A stretch of 64,000 nucleotides of DNA from CAZYQW01 sp964649825 (GCA_964649825.1 CAZYQW010000119.1:133564-197563); one strand, 5' to 3'; shown: positions 42,200 to 57,152, counted from the first letter of the stretch. Translations and numbers: made by a program. The notes: a model not told the origin generated them from the sequence alone.

Positions 42200-43342
42200 T
42201 CACGCGTCCGTGCGCGGCGGGCCGAACGGGAGCGTTCCCTGGCACGGGCCGCGCGCCGAGAGGAGGTGCGAGACGCCGACTCCGAGCAATCGGATCGGCC
42301 GCGCGCCGACGTCGGTCTTGTCGAGCAGCGAGCGGACGATCGCGAAGCACTCCGCGGCGTCGTGGATCGCACCGTCGCACGAGCGGCGCCGGGTCACGAC
42401 GCGGAAGTCCGCGTACTTGACCTTCAGGAAGATGGTCCGTCCGGCGAGGGCGTGCCGGACGAGCCGCTGCTCGAGGCCGGTGCACAGGTCCCAGAGCGCC
42501 GCCTCCGCCTGCTCGCGTCGCGTCAGGTCGCGCGGAAACGTGTCCTCGATGCTGACCGACTTCCGCTCGGCGCCGGGCTCGACCGGCCGGTGGTCGATTC
42601 CGCGCGCGAGCCGGAAGTACCAGCGCCCGGGGGAGCCGAACCACTCGATCAGCTCGCGCTCGCCGAAGCGCAGGAAGTCGGCGCACCGGTGGATGCCGCG
42701 CTGTTTCAGCGCCTGCTCCGTCACGCGCCCGACCCCCGGCACCTTCCGCACCGGCAGCGCGCGCACGAACGCCTCGACGTCGGACGGGGGTACGACGGTC
42801 AATCCGTTCGGCTTCCTCATGTCGGACGCGACCTTCGCCAGGAACTTGTTCGGGGCGACTCCCGCCGACGCGGTGAGCTCGGTCTCGCGCGCGATGTCGC
42901 GCCGGATCGCCTCGGCCACCTCGGTCGCGGTGCTCGCCCCCACCAGGTTCGACGTGACGTCGAGGTACGCCTCGTCCAGGCTGAGCGGCTCGACGAGGTG
43001 GGTGTAGCGCAGGAAGATCGCGCGGATCTCGCGCGATACGCGCGCGTACCGCTCGAAGTCGGGCGGCAGGAAGATCGCGTCCGGGCAGCGGCGATGCGCC
43101 TGGGACGACGGCATCGCGGAGCGGATGCCGAACTTCCGCGCCTCGTACGACGCGGTGCAGACGACGCCGCGGCTGCGTGGCGAGCCACCGACGACGACGG
43201 GGAGGCCGCGCAGCTCGGGGCGGTCCCGTTGCTCGACCGACGCGTAGAACGCGTCCATGTCGACGTGGATGATCTTGCGAGGTTCCTGCGACACGGTGCG
43301 GCTCGTCGGGCCCGCGCCCATCATACGCAGGACGAGGCGCAT
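42200..43342 (-). CDS. dinB: DNA polymerase IV (Y-family)
   Basis: Pol IV copies past damaged bases with low fidelity. The 380-residue protein carries KIIHVDMDAFYASVE (metal-binding aspartates), a GVVCTASYEARKFGIRSAMP finger segment, VEPLSLDEAYLDVT (catalytic Asp and Glu) and the helix-hairpin-helix KVPGVGRVTEQAL. The C-terminal little-finger domain ends in LGVGVSHL and a FGPP terminus. I chose the ATG at 43342 (GGAG eight bases before); it adds about 20 residues before KIIHVDMD and a later GTG at 43294 is possible. No lexA box is evident. Confidence 0.95.
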   Translation of the reverse strand: MRLVLRMMGAGPTSRTVSQEPRKIIHVDMDAFYASVEQRDRPELRGLPVVVGGSPRSRGVVCTASYEARKFGIRSAMPSSQAHRRCPDAIFLPPDFERYARVSREIRAIFLRYTHLVEPLSLDEAYLDVTSNLVGASTATEVAEAIRRDIARETELTASAGVAPNKFLAKVASDMRKPNGLTVVPPSDVEAFVRALPVRKVPGVGRVTEQALKQRGIHRCADFLRFGERELIEWFGSPGRWYFRLARGIDHRPVEPGAERKSVSIEDTFPRDLTRREQAEAALWDLCTGLEQRLVRHALAGRTIFLKVKYADFRVVTRRRSCDGAIHDAAECFAIVRSLLDKTDVGARPIRLLGVGVSHLLSARGPCQGTLPFGPPRTDA

Positions 43343-43399
43343 AACGAGGCTCCGGACGAGGCGCAGGACGACACGCGTGACGCGCCCGATACGACCGGA

Positions 43400-43435
43400 A
43401 ACGACTGGAACGACGGAAACGACTGGAACGACGGA
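43400..43435. repeat. Two 18-bp tandem repeats upstream of dinB
   Basis: The 18-bp unit at 43400-43417 is repeated exactly at 43418-43435, with a degenerate partial copy just before it. It lies in the 268-bp gap between the divergent dinB and DUF1800 genes. The rest of that gap shows no gene. Confidence 0.7.
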
Positions 43436-43610
43436 TCCACGTGATGCGCAGCGTCTCGAACCTCCCGGTGGTAGTCTTCGCGGCCGGAACCGCCCCGCTT
43501 GCGTTCCGGTGCGCAGAACCGGGATCGAACGAGGGCGCGGCAGCGGCCCCTATCGGATCGGCCGGCCCTTCGACCAGGGGCTCCGATCCAGCCGAAGCGA
43601 GAGCGAGCGC

Positions 43611-44972
<1,362 letters not shown>

Positions 44973-44986
44973 GGAGGCTCGGACGA

Positions 44987-46213
44987 ATGCCGTTCACCCG
45001 ACGAGAGTTCCTCGAGCGCGGGGTCATCTTGGTCCCCGCGTCGGTCCTCGCCTCGAACGCGATGGTCGGCTCGCTGCTCGCGAGCCCGTCGCACCCCAAA
45101 CGCAACCTCGTCTTCGTCGAGCTGCGCGGCGGCAACGACGGACTCAACACGGTGGTGCCGTACGGCTTCCAGGGCGGGATCTACTACGACCATCGTCCGA
45201 CGCTCGGGGTGCCGGCCGACGCGGTGCTGCCGATCGACGACGAGTTCGGCTTCCACCCCGCGCTCGGCGCGCTCCTTCCCCACTGGGACGCGGGGCGCCT
45301 CGCGATCGTGCGCGGCGTCGGGTTCCCGAACCCGAGCTTCTCGCACGCGTTCGCCCGCAAAGTGTTCGCCACCGGCGACCCGACCGGCGCGACGTCGTCG
45401 GGCTGGTTCGGACGGTTCTTGAACGCGTCGCCCGCGCCGGAGGCGCGCGTCTTCGACGTGAACCGCTTCGTCTCATCGATGTTCGCCGGCGCCGCCGAGT
45501 TCGTCCCGGCGTTCCTCAGACCCAAGAACCTGTCCTTCCCCGGCCCGAGCGCCAAGAAGGAGGTCGCGGCGCGGCGCCGCGCTTATGAGCAAGCGGTCGC
45601 CGGCCTCGCACGCGAGGGCGGGCTGCTCGGCGACGTGAGCCGCGCCGGCGAGCGGTTCCTCGAGAGCGTCGACACCTACTCCGCGGTGCCGAAGGGGCCG
45701 CACGTCGGCCTCTACCCCGCGCACCCGCTCGGGCACGCGATGCGCCTGGTGAAGGACCTGATCGCGTCGCCGCTGCCGCTGCGCTACCACCACGTCGTGT
45801 TCGGGGGATTCGACACCCACTCCGGCCAAGACGACCTCGCGTACCACGAGGCTCGCCTCGAGGTGGTCGCCGGCGCGCTCGCCGCGTTCCAGGCCGATCT
45901 CACCGCGTCGGGCGACGCGAAGAAGACGGTGACGGTGGTCTACTCCGAGTTCGGGCGGTCGGTGCTCGAGAACGGCAGCGGCGGGACGGACCACGGCACG
46001 GCCGGGCTGGTCCTCGTGCTCGGCGCGCCGGTGAGCGGCGGCTTCGTCGATCCGCACCCTTCGCTCCATCCCGGCGACCTGAGCGACATCTCCGAGCTCG
46101 AGGTGACGACCGACTTCCGCGACGTCTTCGGCACGCTCCTCGAACGGTGGCTCGGCTTCGACGCCGCCGGACTCTTCCCCGGGCACGTGGTCGCCGACCT
46201 CGGGTTCATTTGA
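44987..46213 (+). CDS. DUF1501 family protein, Tat-type signal
   Basis: DUF1501 is a relative of the alkaline phosphatase/sulfatase fold. The 408-residue protein begins MPFTRREFLERGVILVPASVLAS, whose TRREFL motif resembles a twin-arginine signal (S/T-R-R-x-F-L). FVELRGGNDGLNTVVPY and GGFDTHSGQD are the metal-site and core motifs, with TVVYSEFGRSVLENGSGGTDHGTAGL at the end. Ribosome-binding site GAGGAGG lies ten bases upstream. It follows DUF1800 with a 14-bp gap and shares its transcript. Confidence 0.93.
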   Translation: MPFTRREFLERGVILVPASVLASNAMVGSLLASPSHPKRNLVFVELRGGNDGLNTVVPYGFQGGIYYDHRPTLGVPADAVLPIDDEFGFHPALGALLPHWDAGRLAIVRGVGFPNPSFSHAFARKVFATGDPTGATSSGWFGRFLNASPAPEARVFDVNRFVSSMFAGAAEFVPAFLRPKNLSFPGPSAKKEVAARRRAYEQAVAGLAREGGLLGDVSRAGERFLESVDTYSAVPKGPHVGLYPAHPLGHAMRLVKDLIASPLPLRYHHVVFGGFDTHSGQDDLAYHEARLEVVAGALAAFQADLTASGDAKKTVTVVYSEFGRSVLENGSGGTDHGTAGLVLVLGAPVSGGFVDPHPSLHPGDLSDISELEVTTDFRDVFGTLLERWLGFDAAGLFPGHVVADLGFI

Positions 46214-46339
46214 CGACGAGCGCGCGGCCGGTTCCCGATCGAAGTCTGTCCGGCCGCCGCGAAAACGGCTACGATGGCGCGCTCGTTTCGGCCGGTACTC
46301 GGCTCGCCGCCGATCACGCTCGATCCACCGGGAGATCTC

Positions 46340-48862
46340 ATGAAGCCCTCCGTGCTCGCACTCTTCACCGGCGTCGCTCTCGCGTTCGTTCCCTGCGCCT
46401 ACCCGCGTCAGGACCACGGCGGCGACGACTCGGGCTCCGACCACTCGGCCGCGCTCGACCGCTCCCGCGGTCGCGACCGTACCAAGATCAAACCGTACGA
46501 CTCGGTGATCACCGACAAGGCCACCACGAAGGCGGGCGTCTTCCTGGTGCATGAGCTCGACGAGAAGCTCTACTACGAGATCCCGACCAGCGAGTTCGAC
46601 AAGGAGTTCCTCTGGGTCACCCAGATCGCGAAGACGCAGTCCGGGTTCGGGTTCGGCGGCACCGGCGCCGGCGACCGCGTCGTCCGCTGGCAGCTCCGCG
46701 ACAAGAAGGTCCTGCTGCGGGACGTGAAGTACGAGCTGCGGGCGCGCGACGGTGACGCGATCCAACGGTCGGTCGCCGCGACGAGCGTCGAACCGATCAT
46801 CGAGACGTTCGACGTCCTCGCGTGGGGCAAGGATCAGGCGCCGGTGATCGAGGTGACGGATCTCTTCCGCGGCGACGTCAACGAGTTCTCGGTGCGCCGG
46901 CGCCTCAATGCGTCGAGCCTCGATCGGGCCAAGACGTTCATCGAGCAGACCAAGGTCTTCCCGACGAACATCGAGACGAAGGTCCTCGCGACGTACAAGC
47001 TGAGCCGCGAAGCGCCGACGAGCGGGTTCGGCCGCCGCTCGTCGCGCCGCGACCCGAGCCAGAGCGTCGTGACGGCCGAGGTCCACCACAGCATGGTGAG
47101 GCTGCCCGATGAACCGATGAAGCCGCGCGTCCACGACTCGCGGGTCGGGTTCTTCTCCGTCTCGTTCGAGGAGTACGGCACCGACGAGCACCAGGTCGAG
47201 GAGATGCGCTACGTCACGCGCTGGCGCCTCGAGAAGAAGGACGAGGCGGCGGAGGTCTCCGAGCCGAAGAAGCCGATCGTCTTCTACGTCGGACGCGAGG
47301 TGCCGGAGAAGTGGCGGCCGTGGGTGAAGAAAGGCATCGAGGCGTGGCAGCCCGCGTTCGAGGCGGCAGGCTTCAAGAACGCGATCCTCGCCAAGGACGC
47401 GCCGAGCGAGCGCGAGGACCCGAACTGGGACGCCGAGGACGCACGCTACAGCTCGATCCGCTGGCTCCCGGCCACGATCGAGAACGCGATGGGCCCCCAC
47501 GTCAACGATCCGCGCACCGGCGAGATCCTCGAGGCGGACATCCTCGTCTACCACAACATCCTGAAGCTCGTGCGCGACTGGTATTTCGTCCAGGCGTCGC
47601 CGAGCGACGAACGCGCGCAGTCGCTGCCGATGCCCGACGACCTGATCGGCGAGCTGCTCGCCTACGTGATCACGCACGAGGTCGGTCATTCCCTCGGGTT
47701 TCCGCACAACATGAAGGCGAGCTCGTGCTACTCGGTCGAGCAGCTCCGCGACCCCGCGTTCACGGCGGCGCACGGCACGGAAGCGTCGATCATGGACTAC
47801 GGTCGGTTCAACTACGTCGCCCAGCCGGGTGACGGCGCCGCGCTGATCCCGGTTGTCGGCCCGTACGACTTCTTCGCGGTCGACTGGGGCTACCGCGAGT
47901 TCGCGACGGCTCAGGCGGAGCAGGACGGTCTGCGGACGCTCGTGAAGAAGCAGGTCGACGACCCGATGCTCCGCTTCGGCGATTCGAACCCGGACGAGGA
48001 CCCGTCGCAGCAGACCGAGGACCTCGGCTCCGATCCGATCGCGGCGACCGCGCTCGGCCTGAAGAACGTCGAGCGCGTGGCCGGGTTCCTCGTCAGCGCG
48101 ACGTGCAGGGAAGGCGACGACTACGACCTGTTGAGGAACATGTACGGCGAGCTGCTCGGCCAGCGTGGGCGCGAGCTCGGCCACGTCGTGAACGTGGTGG
48201 CCGGGATGGTCGCGAACAACGTCTGGTACGGCGACGGCGACCGCGTCTACGAGCCGGTCGCCCCCGACCGCCAGCGCGAGGCGGTACGCTTCCTGATCGA
48301 GCACGCCTTTCACGTCCCCGACGCGCTCCTCCAGCCGGCGATCGTCGATCGCCTCGAGAGCCACGGCGCGGCCGATCGGATCCTGCGGGAACAGGAGCGA
48401 GTCCTGGGCGGTCTGATCAACACGACCCGCGTGCGACGCATGGCCGAGCACGCGGACCGGGCCGGCGAGAGCGCCTACTTCCCGGCCGAGATGCTCGCGG
48501 ACGTGCGCGAGGGGATCTGGACCGAGCTCGACGATCCACGGCCCACCGTCGGCCTCCATCGTCGCAACCTTCAGCGTGCCCACGTCGACACGCTCTCGAA
48601 GAACGTCGACCAGCTCGACGTCGACTCGGACCTTCCGGCGCTCTGCCGCGGCGAGCTCGAGACGATCCTCGGCGCGGTCCGCCGCGCGACGGCGCGCTCC
48701 GGCGACGAGACGACCAACTTCCACCTCGCGGATCTCGCGGCACGGATCGACAACGTGCTCGAGCCGCGGTCCGTGCGGTCCCTCGATCAGCCGGCCCCGA
48801 CCGGCCCGGCTGCGTCGAGCCGGTCCGCGCAAACGCCAGGAGTCGAAGGAGAAGAGCGATGA
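46340..48862 (+). CDS. Exported zinc metalloprotease (DUF5117/DUF5118-type)
   Basis: The start at 46340 has GGGAG six bases upstream and a signal peptide (MKPSVLALFTGVALAFVPC). The 840-residue protein has the extended zinc motif HEVGHSLGFPHN (His446, His450, His456, with Glu447 catalytic) of the metzincin type, preceded by a long N-terminal region (KAGVFLVHELDEKLYYEIP, then WLPATIENAMGPHVNDPRTGEI). This is the DUF5117/DUF5118 zinc metalloprotease pattern, common in Bacteroidetes and planctomycetes and probably periplasmic. Its stop overlaps the next start by 4 bp. Confidence 0.88.
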   Translation: MKPSVLALFTGVALAFVPCAYPRQDHGGDDSGSDHSAALDRSRGRDRTKIKPYDSVITDKATTKAGVFLVHELDEKLYYEIPTSEFDKEFLWVTQIAKTQSGFGFGGTGAGDRVVRWQLRDKKVLLRDVKYELRARDGDAIQRSVAATSVEPIIETFDVLAWGKDQAPVIEVTDLFRGDVNEFSVRRRLNASSLDRAKTFIEQTKVFPTNIETKVLATYKLSREAPTSGFGRRSSRRDPSQSVVTAEVHHSMVRLPDEPMKPRVHDSRVGFFSVSFEEYGTDEHQVEEMRYVTRWRLEKKDEAAEVSEPKKPIVFYVGREVPEKWRPWVKKGIEAWQPAFEAAGFKNAILAKDAPSEREDPNWDAEDARYSSIRWLPATIENAMGPHVNDPRTGEILEADILVYHNILKLVRDWYFVQASPSDERAQSLPMPDDLIGELLAYVITHEVGHSLGFPHNMKASSCYSVEQLRDPAFTAAHGTEASIMDYGRFNYVAQPGDGAALIPVVGPYDFFAVDWGYREFATAQAEQDGLRTLVKKQVDDPMLRFGDSNPDEDPSQQTEDLGSDPIAATALGLKNVERVAGFLVSATCREGDDYDLLRNMYGELLGQRGRELGHVVNVVAGMVANNVWYGDGDRVYEPVAPDRQREAVRFLIEHAFHVPDALLQPAIVDRLESHGAADRILREQERVLGGLINTTRVRRMAEHADRAGESAYFPAEMLADVREGIWTELDDPRPTVGLHRRNLQRAHVDTLSKNVDQLDVDSDLPALCRGELETILGAVRRATARSGDETTNFHLADLAARIDNVLEPRSVRSLDQPAPTGPAASSRSAQTPGVEGEER

Positions 48863-49191
48863 CGGAAAGTGCCGCCGCCCCCGAGGACAACCCCACGTCG
48901 CAGACGACGCCGCAGGTTCACGGGCTGGGAGATATCCTGCGCTCGCTCGCCGGCAAGGTCGTCACGATGGTGAACCCCGAGTCGCTCGAGAACGCGCCGA
49001 TGGGCTACCAGCTCACCACCGGCTTCTATCGGGCCAAGGTGCTCGCCGTTCACGACGACATGGTCTCGATCGCGACCGAGCTCGTGCACAAGGGCCGCGA
49101 GACGACGAAGGAGCCGGTCCGCCAGTTCATCCCGTTCGACCGGATCAAGCGCATCAGCTTCGCGAAGTCCGACGTCCTGGTGCACATCTGA
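48859..49191 (+). CDS. Hypothetical protein coupled to the metalloprotease
   Basis: The 110-residue protein begins at ATG 48859, overlapping the metalloprotease stop (ATGA). The first 25 residues are disordered (AAAPEDNPTSQTTPQV). Then come LGDILRSLAGKVVTMVNPESLENAPM, GYQLTTGFYRAKVLAVHDDMVSIATELV and PVRQFIPFDRIKRISFAKSDVLVHI, which read as one small beta-barrel domain. I do not recognise the family. The coupling suggests it may assist the metalloprotease, but no evidence shows this. Confidence 0.6.
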   Translation: MTESAAAPEDNPTSQTTPQVHGLGDILRSLAGKVVTMVNPESLENAPMGYQLTTGFYRAKVLAVHDDMVSIATELVHKGRETTKEPVRQFIPFDRIKRISFAKSDVLVHI

Positions 49192-49246
49192 TCGCCCGCG
49201 CGACGCGGTGGCCGGCCGCCGCGTCGCGCCGCCGGCGACAGTCCGA

Positions 49247-50404
49247 ATGACCCAGCCGCTCGCGATCCTCCTCGTGCTCTCGGCGTGCGTCGCCCTGGCC
49301 GAGTGGCTCGGGCGTCGCCGTTACTTCTCGCACGTCGGGTCGGCCCTGCTCGTCATCGTCATCACGGCGGTTGCGGCCAACCTCGGGGTGATCCCGACCG
49401 CGGTCGCGCCGCGGCCGATCTACGACGTCATCTTCGGGACGATCGCGCCGCTCGGGGTGTTCTGGCTCCTGCTCGACGTCGACATCGCGCGGATCCGTCG
49501 GGCGGGCGGGCCGATCCTGGCCGCGTTCGGGCTCGGCGCGATCGGCACCGTCGTCGGCGTCGTCGCCGGCATGGCGGTGGTCGACGGCGAGCAGTCGATC
49601 GGCCCCGGCTTTCGTGCGCTCGGCGGCATGTTCGTCGGCACGTACACCGGCGGCAGCGTGAACTTCAGCGCGGTCGCGATCGGCCTCGGCGTGGAGACGA
49701 CCGGCGTGCTGTTCGCCGGAGCAACCGTCGTCGACTGCGTCATGACGACGGTCTGGATGCTGGTGACGCTCGCGGTGCCGGTCGCGATGAGACGTCTCGG
49801 GGGCGTCGAGGGCCCCGCGAAGCCGCCGGCGCCCGCGGTGGCGATCGGGGAACCCGGCGCGAACGGCGGGACGTCTCGCGAGGGCGGCGAGCCGGCCGTG
49901 TTCGACGTCGCCCTCCTGATCGCGCTCGCCCTCGGGTCGTTCGAGCTCGCGCGCGCGGTGCCGGCCGCGTTCGACGGGCAGTGGATGCTCGTCCACACGA
50001 CGTTCGCCCTGGTCGCGGCGCACGTCCCGTCCGTGCGCCGGTTGCGCGGGAACCGCATGCTCGGGCTGACCGCCCTGCTCTATTTCCTGGCGTTGATCGG
50101 CGCCCTCTGCGACCTCGAGGCGCTGCGAAGCCTGGGCCGGCTCGGCACCACGCTCTTCCTCTTCGTCGCCGTCTGCCTCCTCGTCCACGGCGTCATCGTG
50201 TTCGGCGGATCTCGGCTGCTGCACCTCCACCCCGACGTCGCCGCCGTCGCGTCGCAGGCGAACATCGGCGGCGGTACGACCGCCCTCGCCCTGGCGCAGA
50301 GTCTCCGGCGCGACGACCTCGAGCTCCCCGCGGTCCTGGTCGGTGCGCTCGGCACCGCGACCGGGACGTACCTGGGATTCTGGACCGCCCAAGCACTGCT
50401 GTAG
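49247..50404 (+). CDS. DUF819 family membrane protein
   Basis: The 385-residue membrane protein begins MTQPLAILLVLSACVALAEW and has about ten hydrophobic helices. DUF819 (YjcL-like) signatures are GGMFVGTYTGGSVNFSAVA in the middle and VAAVASQANIGGGTTALALAQ near the C-terminus; these two glycine-rich repeat-like stretches suggest an inverted-repeat transporter. The substrate is unknown. An in-frame ATG at 49208 exists, but the leading 13 residues are not hydrophobic. Confidence 0.85.
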   Translation: MTQPLAILLVLSACVALAEWLGRRRYFSHVGSALLVIVITAVAANLGVIPTAVAPRPIYDVIFGTIAPLGVFWLLLDVDIARIRRAGGPILAAFGLGAIGTVVGVVAGMAVVDGEQSIGPGFRALGGMFVGTYTGGSVNFSAVAIGLGVETTGVLFAGATVVDCVMTTVWMLVTLAVPVAMRRLGGVEGPAKPPAPAVAIGEPGANGGTSREGGEPAVFDVALLIALALGSFELARAVPAAFDGQWMLVHTTFALVAAHVPSVRRLRGNRMLGLTALLYFLALIGALCDLEALRSLGRLGTTLFLFVAVCLLVHGVIVFGGSRLLHLHPDVAAVASQANIGGGTTALALAQSLRRDDLELPAVLVGALGTATGTYLGFWTAQALL

Positions 50405-50407
50405 ATC

Positions 50408-50426
50408 GCGGTCGCCGGCCGTTTTT
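50408..50426 (+). terminator. Weak terminator after the DUF819 gene
   Basis: A short 4-bp GC stem (CGGT/GCCG) with a five-base loop is followed by TTTTT (50422-50426), 4 bp after the stop. Confidence 0.3.
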
Positions 50427-50572
50427 CTCGAACGTCTCCGCAACCATCGCGCGCGCTCCCGGTTCGATGCCCCGGTCCGGCGGCAGCGTCCGCCGGAACC
50501 GACGGCCCCGCCGACTCTTCCCTCCTCCGCCCCCGCGGAGGCGGGTCTCGAACCAAGATATGGAGGACCAGC

Positions 50573-51025
50573 ATGCTCAAGGGAACGATCCTTCTCACCG
50601 CCGCCCTCGTGCTCGGAGGCGCGGCCATCGGCGCCGGACCGGCCAAGCACGGCCAGACCAAGGGCAAGATCGACCTCGCGACCGCGACGGCGAACGGCCA
50701 CATGAAGGGCCTGCTGCGGAACGCGAACGGCGTCGTGATCTTCAAGCTCGTCGCGAAGCTGACCGACGCGACTCCGGCCACCGCGCCGGGCGTCGAGGGA
50801 ACGATCGACGGCGTGCTCCTGAAGGCGAACGGCAGCGGCCCGTTCGCGAAGGTGATGGGGAAGTACAAGGCCGACGCGAACGGCAAGGGCGTCTTCGAGG
50901 CGGTCGTGTTGAAGCCGTCCCCATCGGGCGCGCTGCATCCGATCGGCAAGATCGCCGGCAAGCTGCACGATCCCGCCCCGAACGGAACCCCGGGGCCGTA
51001 CCAGGGATTCTTCCAGTTCCAGTAG
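50573..51025 (+). CDS. Small exported protein of unknown function
   Basis: The 150-residue protein starts with a signal peptide (MLKGTILLTAALVLGGAAIGA) and has GGAGG seven bases before the ATG. The mature part is basic and beta-rich (GVVIFKLVAKLTDATPATAPGVEGTIDGVL, GKYKADANGKGVFEAVVL) and ends GPYQGFFQFQ. I do not recognise the family. Confidence 0.6.
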   Translation: MLKGTILLTAALVLGGAAIGAGPAKHGQTKGKIDLATATANGHMKGLLRNANGVVIFKLVAKLTDATPATAPGVEGTIDGVLLKANGSGPFAKVMGKYKADANGKGVFEAVVLKPSPSGALHPIGKIAGKLHDPAPNGTPGPYQGFFQFQ

Positions 51026-51134
51026 CCGGGCGGTTCGTCCGAAGATCGGGGCGCGAAGGCCGCACGCCGGCCCGAGCGCCCCATTTCGTTCGGGCTTCCT
51101 TCCGGCGAGCGACCCTGCGACAATCTCGCGGACC

Positions 51135-53111
<1,977 letters not shown>

Positions 53112-53167
53112 CGAAGACGCGCGTCGCTCCCCCCGGGGCGTGACGCGCCCGAACCGGCCGGCGAAAG

Positions 53168-53196
53168 TTGCGTCGGTCTTCCGCCCCTGCTAACGT
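53168..53196 (+). promoter_or_regulatory. Predicted promoter of gcvP and the selenoprotein
   Basis: TTGCGT (53168-53173), a 17-base spacer and TAACGT (53191-53196) lie 76 bp before the gcvP ATG. I saw no glycine riboswitch in the leader. Confidence 0.5.
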
Positions 53197-53271
53197 TCCC
53201 GGTTTCGCAGTCCGCGCTCGAATCGACGCGTCAGAACCCCCCCTCTCAAGACAAGCCCGGGACGGCTCTCC

Positions 53272-56145
<2,874 letters not shown>

Positions 56146-56157
56146 AGGACGAGATCG

Positions 56158-56508
56158 ATGGCGAAGCGGATCGACTGGCTCTACCACCGCAAGCACTGAA
56201 CGGGATGCGCTCGCGCCGACGAGTTCGTCGGCCGGAACGGCATCGAGGTCGTCGAGATCGTCGACGCGAAGAAGGCACGCTTCGCCAAGGACGACCTGAA
56301 GAAGGTGTTTGCCGGCGCGGATCGGATCGTGGCCGCGCGCGGACGTCGGTTCGTCGTCTTCGAGCCCAAGGAGAAGGGGTTCGATTTCGAGGCGATGGCG
56401 AGCAAGGTGCTCGGGCCTTCCGGAACCCTCCGCGCGCCGGCCGCCAAAGTCGGCCGAACCTGGCTCGTGGGATTCGCGGACGAGGCGTGGAGCGACGTGC
56501 TCGGTTGA
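56158..56508 (+). CDS. ArsC/Spx-like selenoprotein with UxxC redox motif (in-frame TGA = Sec14)
   Basis: The frame runs from ATG 56158 to TGA 56506-56508, 116 residues, interrupted only by TGA at 56197-56199 (codon 14). Before it the protein reads MAKRIDWLYHRKH, after it TGCARADEFVGRNGIEVVEIVDA, so the motif is U-T-G-C, where ArsC/Spx/MgsR relatives have CxxC. The end shows GTLRAPAAKVGRTWLVGF, the ArsC-family cis-proline region (RAPA). Coding-type codon use continues unbroken on both sides of the TGA, and a SECIS-like hairpin (56204-56244) follows. AAGGA lies nine bases before the ATG. 'ArsC family (seleno)protein' is a known bacterial group; a redox role is likely, arsenate reduction is not shown. 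If TGA were read as stop, only a 13-residue peptide would result. Confidence 0.88.
56204..56244 (+). promoter_or_regulatory. Bacterial SECIS-like element
   Basis: Five bases after the TGA a stem-loop begins. GATGC (56204-56208) pairs with GCATC (56240-56244), then a small internal loop, then GCCGAC (56215-56220) pairs perfectly with GTCGGC (56227-56232) around the hexaloop GAGTTC (56221-56226). The apical loop starts 21 nt after the TGA and has G in its first position, as in known bacterial SECIS elements that bind SelB. It lies within the coding sequence, as expected in bacteria. Confidence 0.75.
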
Positions 56509-56541
56509 ACCACGCGGGTTCGCCGGTCGCGACGCGCGCCT

Positions 56542-57152
56542 TCAGGGGAACTGACCACGGGCGTGGCGGCCGGACCACCGCCGAGCAGCAGCAGCCCGGT
56601 CGTCGGCCCGAACGCCAGGTCGAGCTCCAGCCGCAGCAGCTCCCCCGGAGCGGGACAGCCGCCCGCGGTCAGGAGCGGTGACGACCACGTCCGGAGCTCC
56701 GTCCGCGTCGACGTCGGCGACGGCGAGAACTCGGCCGGCGGGCCGGCCGTCGCGGCGATTGCCGGCGGCAGCAGGGCGCCGGCGCCGTCGCCGGCGTAGC
56801 TCCAGACCCCGGGGTTCTGGCCGACGACGATCGCGTCGAGCGCGCCGCCGCCGTCGAGGTCGTGGTCGTGGAGTTCGACCTGCCGCGGGTATGGGACGGA
56901 CGCGAGCAGTGCGGTCGTAGTGAACCCGCCGTCGCCGTCGCCACGGTAGACGGTGCGGTTCGTCGACGTGGCGGTGTGGGTCGCTACGGCGTCGAGTCGC
57001 CCGTCGCCGTCGAGGTCGCCGAGGGCCAGCGCGTTCACCGACCAGGGCACGCCGTCGTGGACCGGCGTGGCGAAGACGGGGCCGCTCTGGGCGCATGCGC
57101 CGGCGGCGCCGACGACGACGACGAGGAGCGCAGAGGCGAAGGCTCGTGACAT
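56542..57152 (-). pseudogene. VCBS/FG-GAP repeat protein, frameshifted
   Basis: The gene begins at 57152 with a signal peptide (MSRAFASALLVVVVGAAGACAQ) and reads cleanly for about 140 residues with VCBS repeats (ALALGDLDGDGRLDAVATHT; HDHDLDGGGALDAIVVGQN). Near 56735 the next repeat unit (AVADVDADGAPDVVVTAP) appears in another frame, and further down the first frame again looks protein-like (LLRLELDLAFGPTTGLLLL). At least one indel is required, perhaps three. Read on in the first frame the ORF would run across the antisense of the selenoprotein to 56181, which is implausible; the other frame stops at 56542. It may be a decayed gene or contain sequence errors. Confidence 0.6.

Noticed and set aside
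53112..53271. Glycine riboswitch in front of gcvP
   Set aside because: I found no recognisable glycine-aptamer core in the 160-bp leader.
56197..56199. TGA read as a true stop after a 13-residue peptide, or as a sequencing error for cysteine
   Set aside because: The peptide alone would have no function, and the hairpin 3' to the TGA argues for recoding. A sequencing error cannot be fully excluded and is listed as a refutation test.
56305..56508. Stand-alone 67-residue gene starting at the ATG-like GTG/TTG inside the selenoprotein
   Set aside because: It lacks a ribosome-binding site and is only the C-terminal part of the ArsC-like protein; the upstream half is continuous through the TGA.
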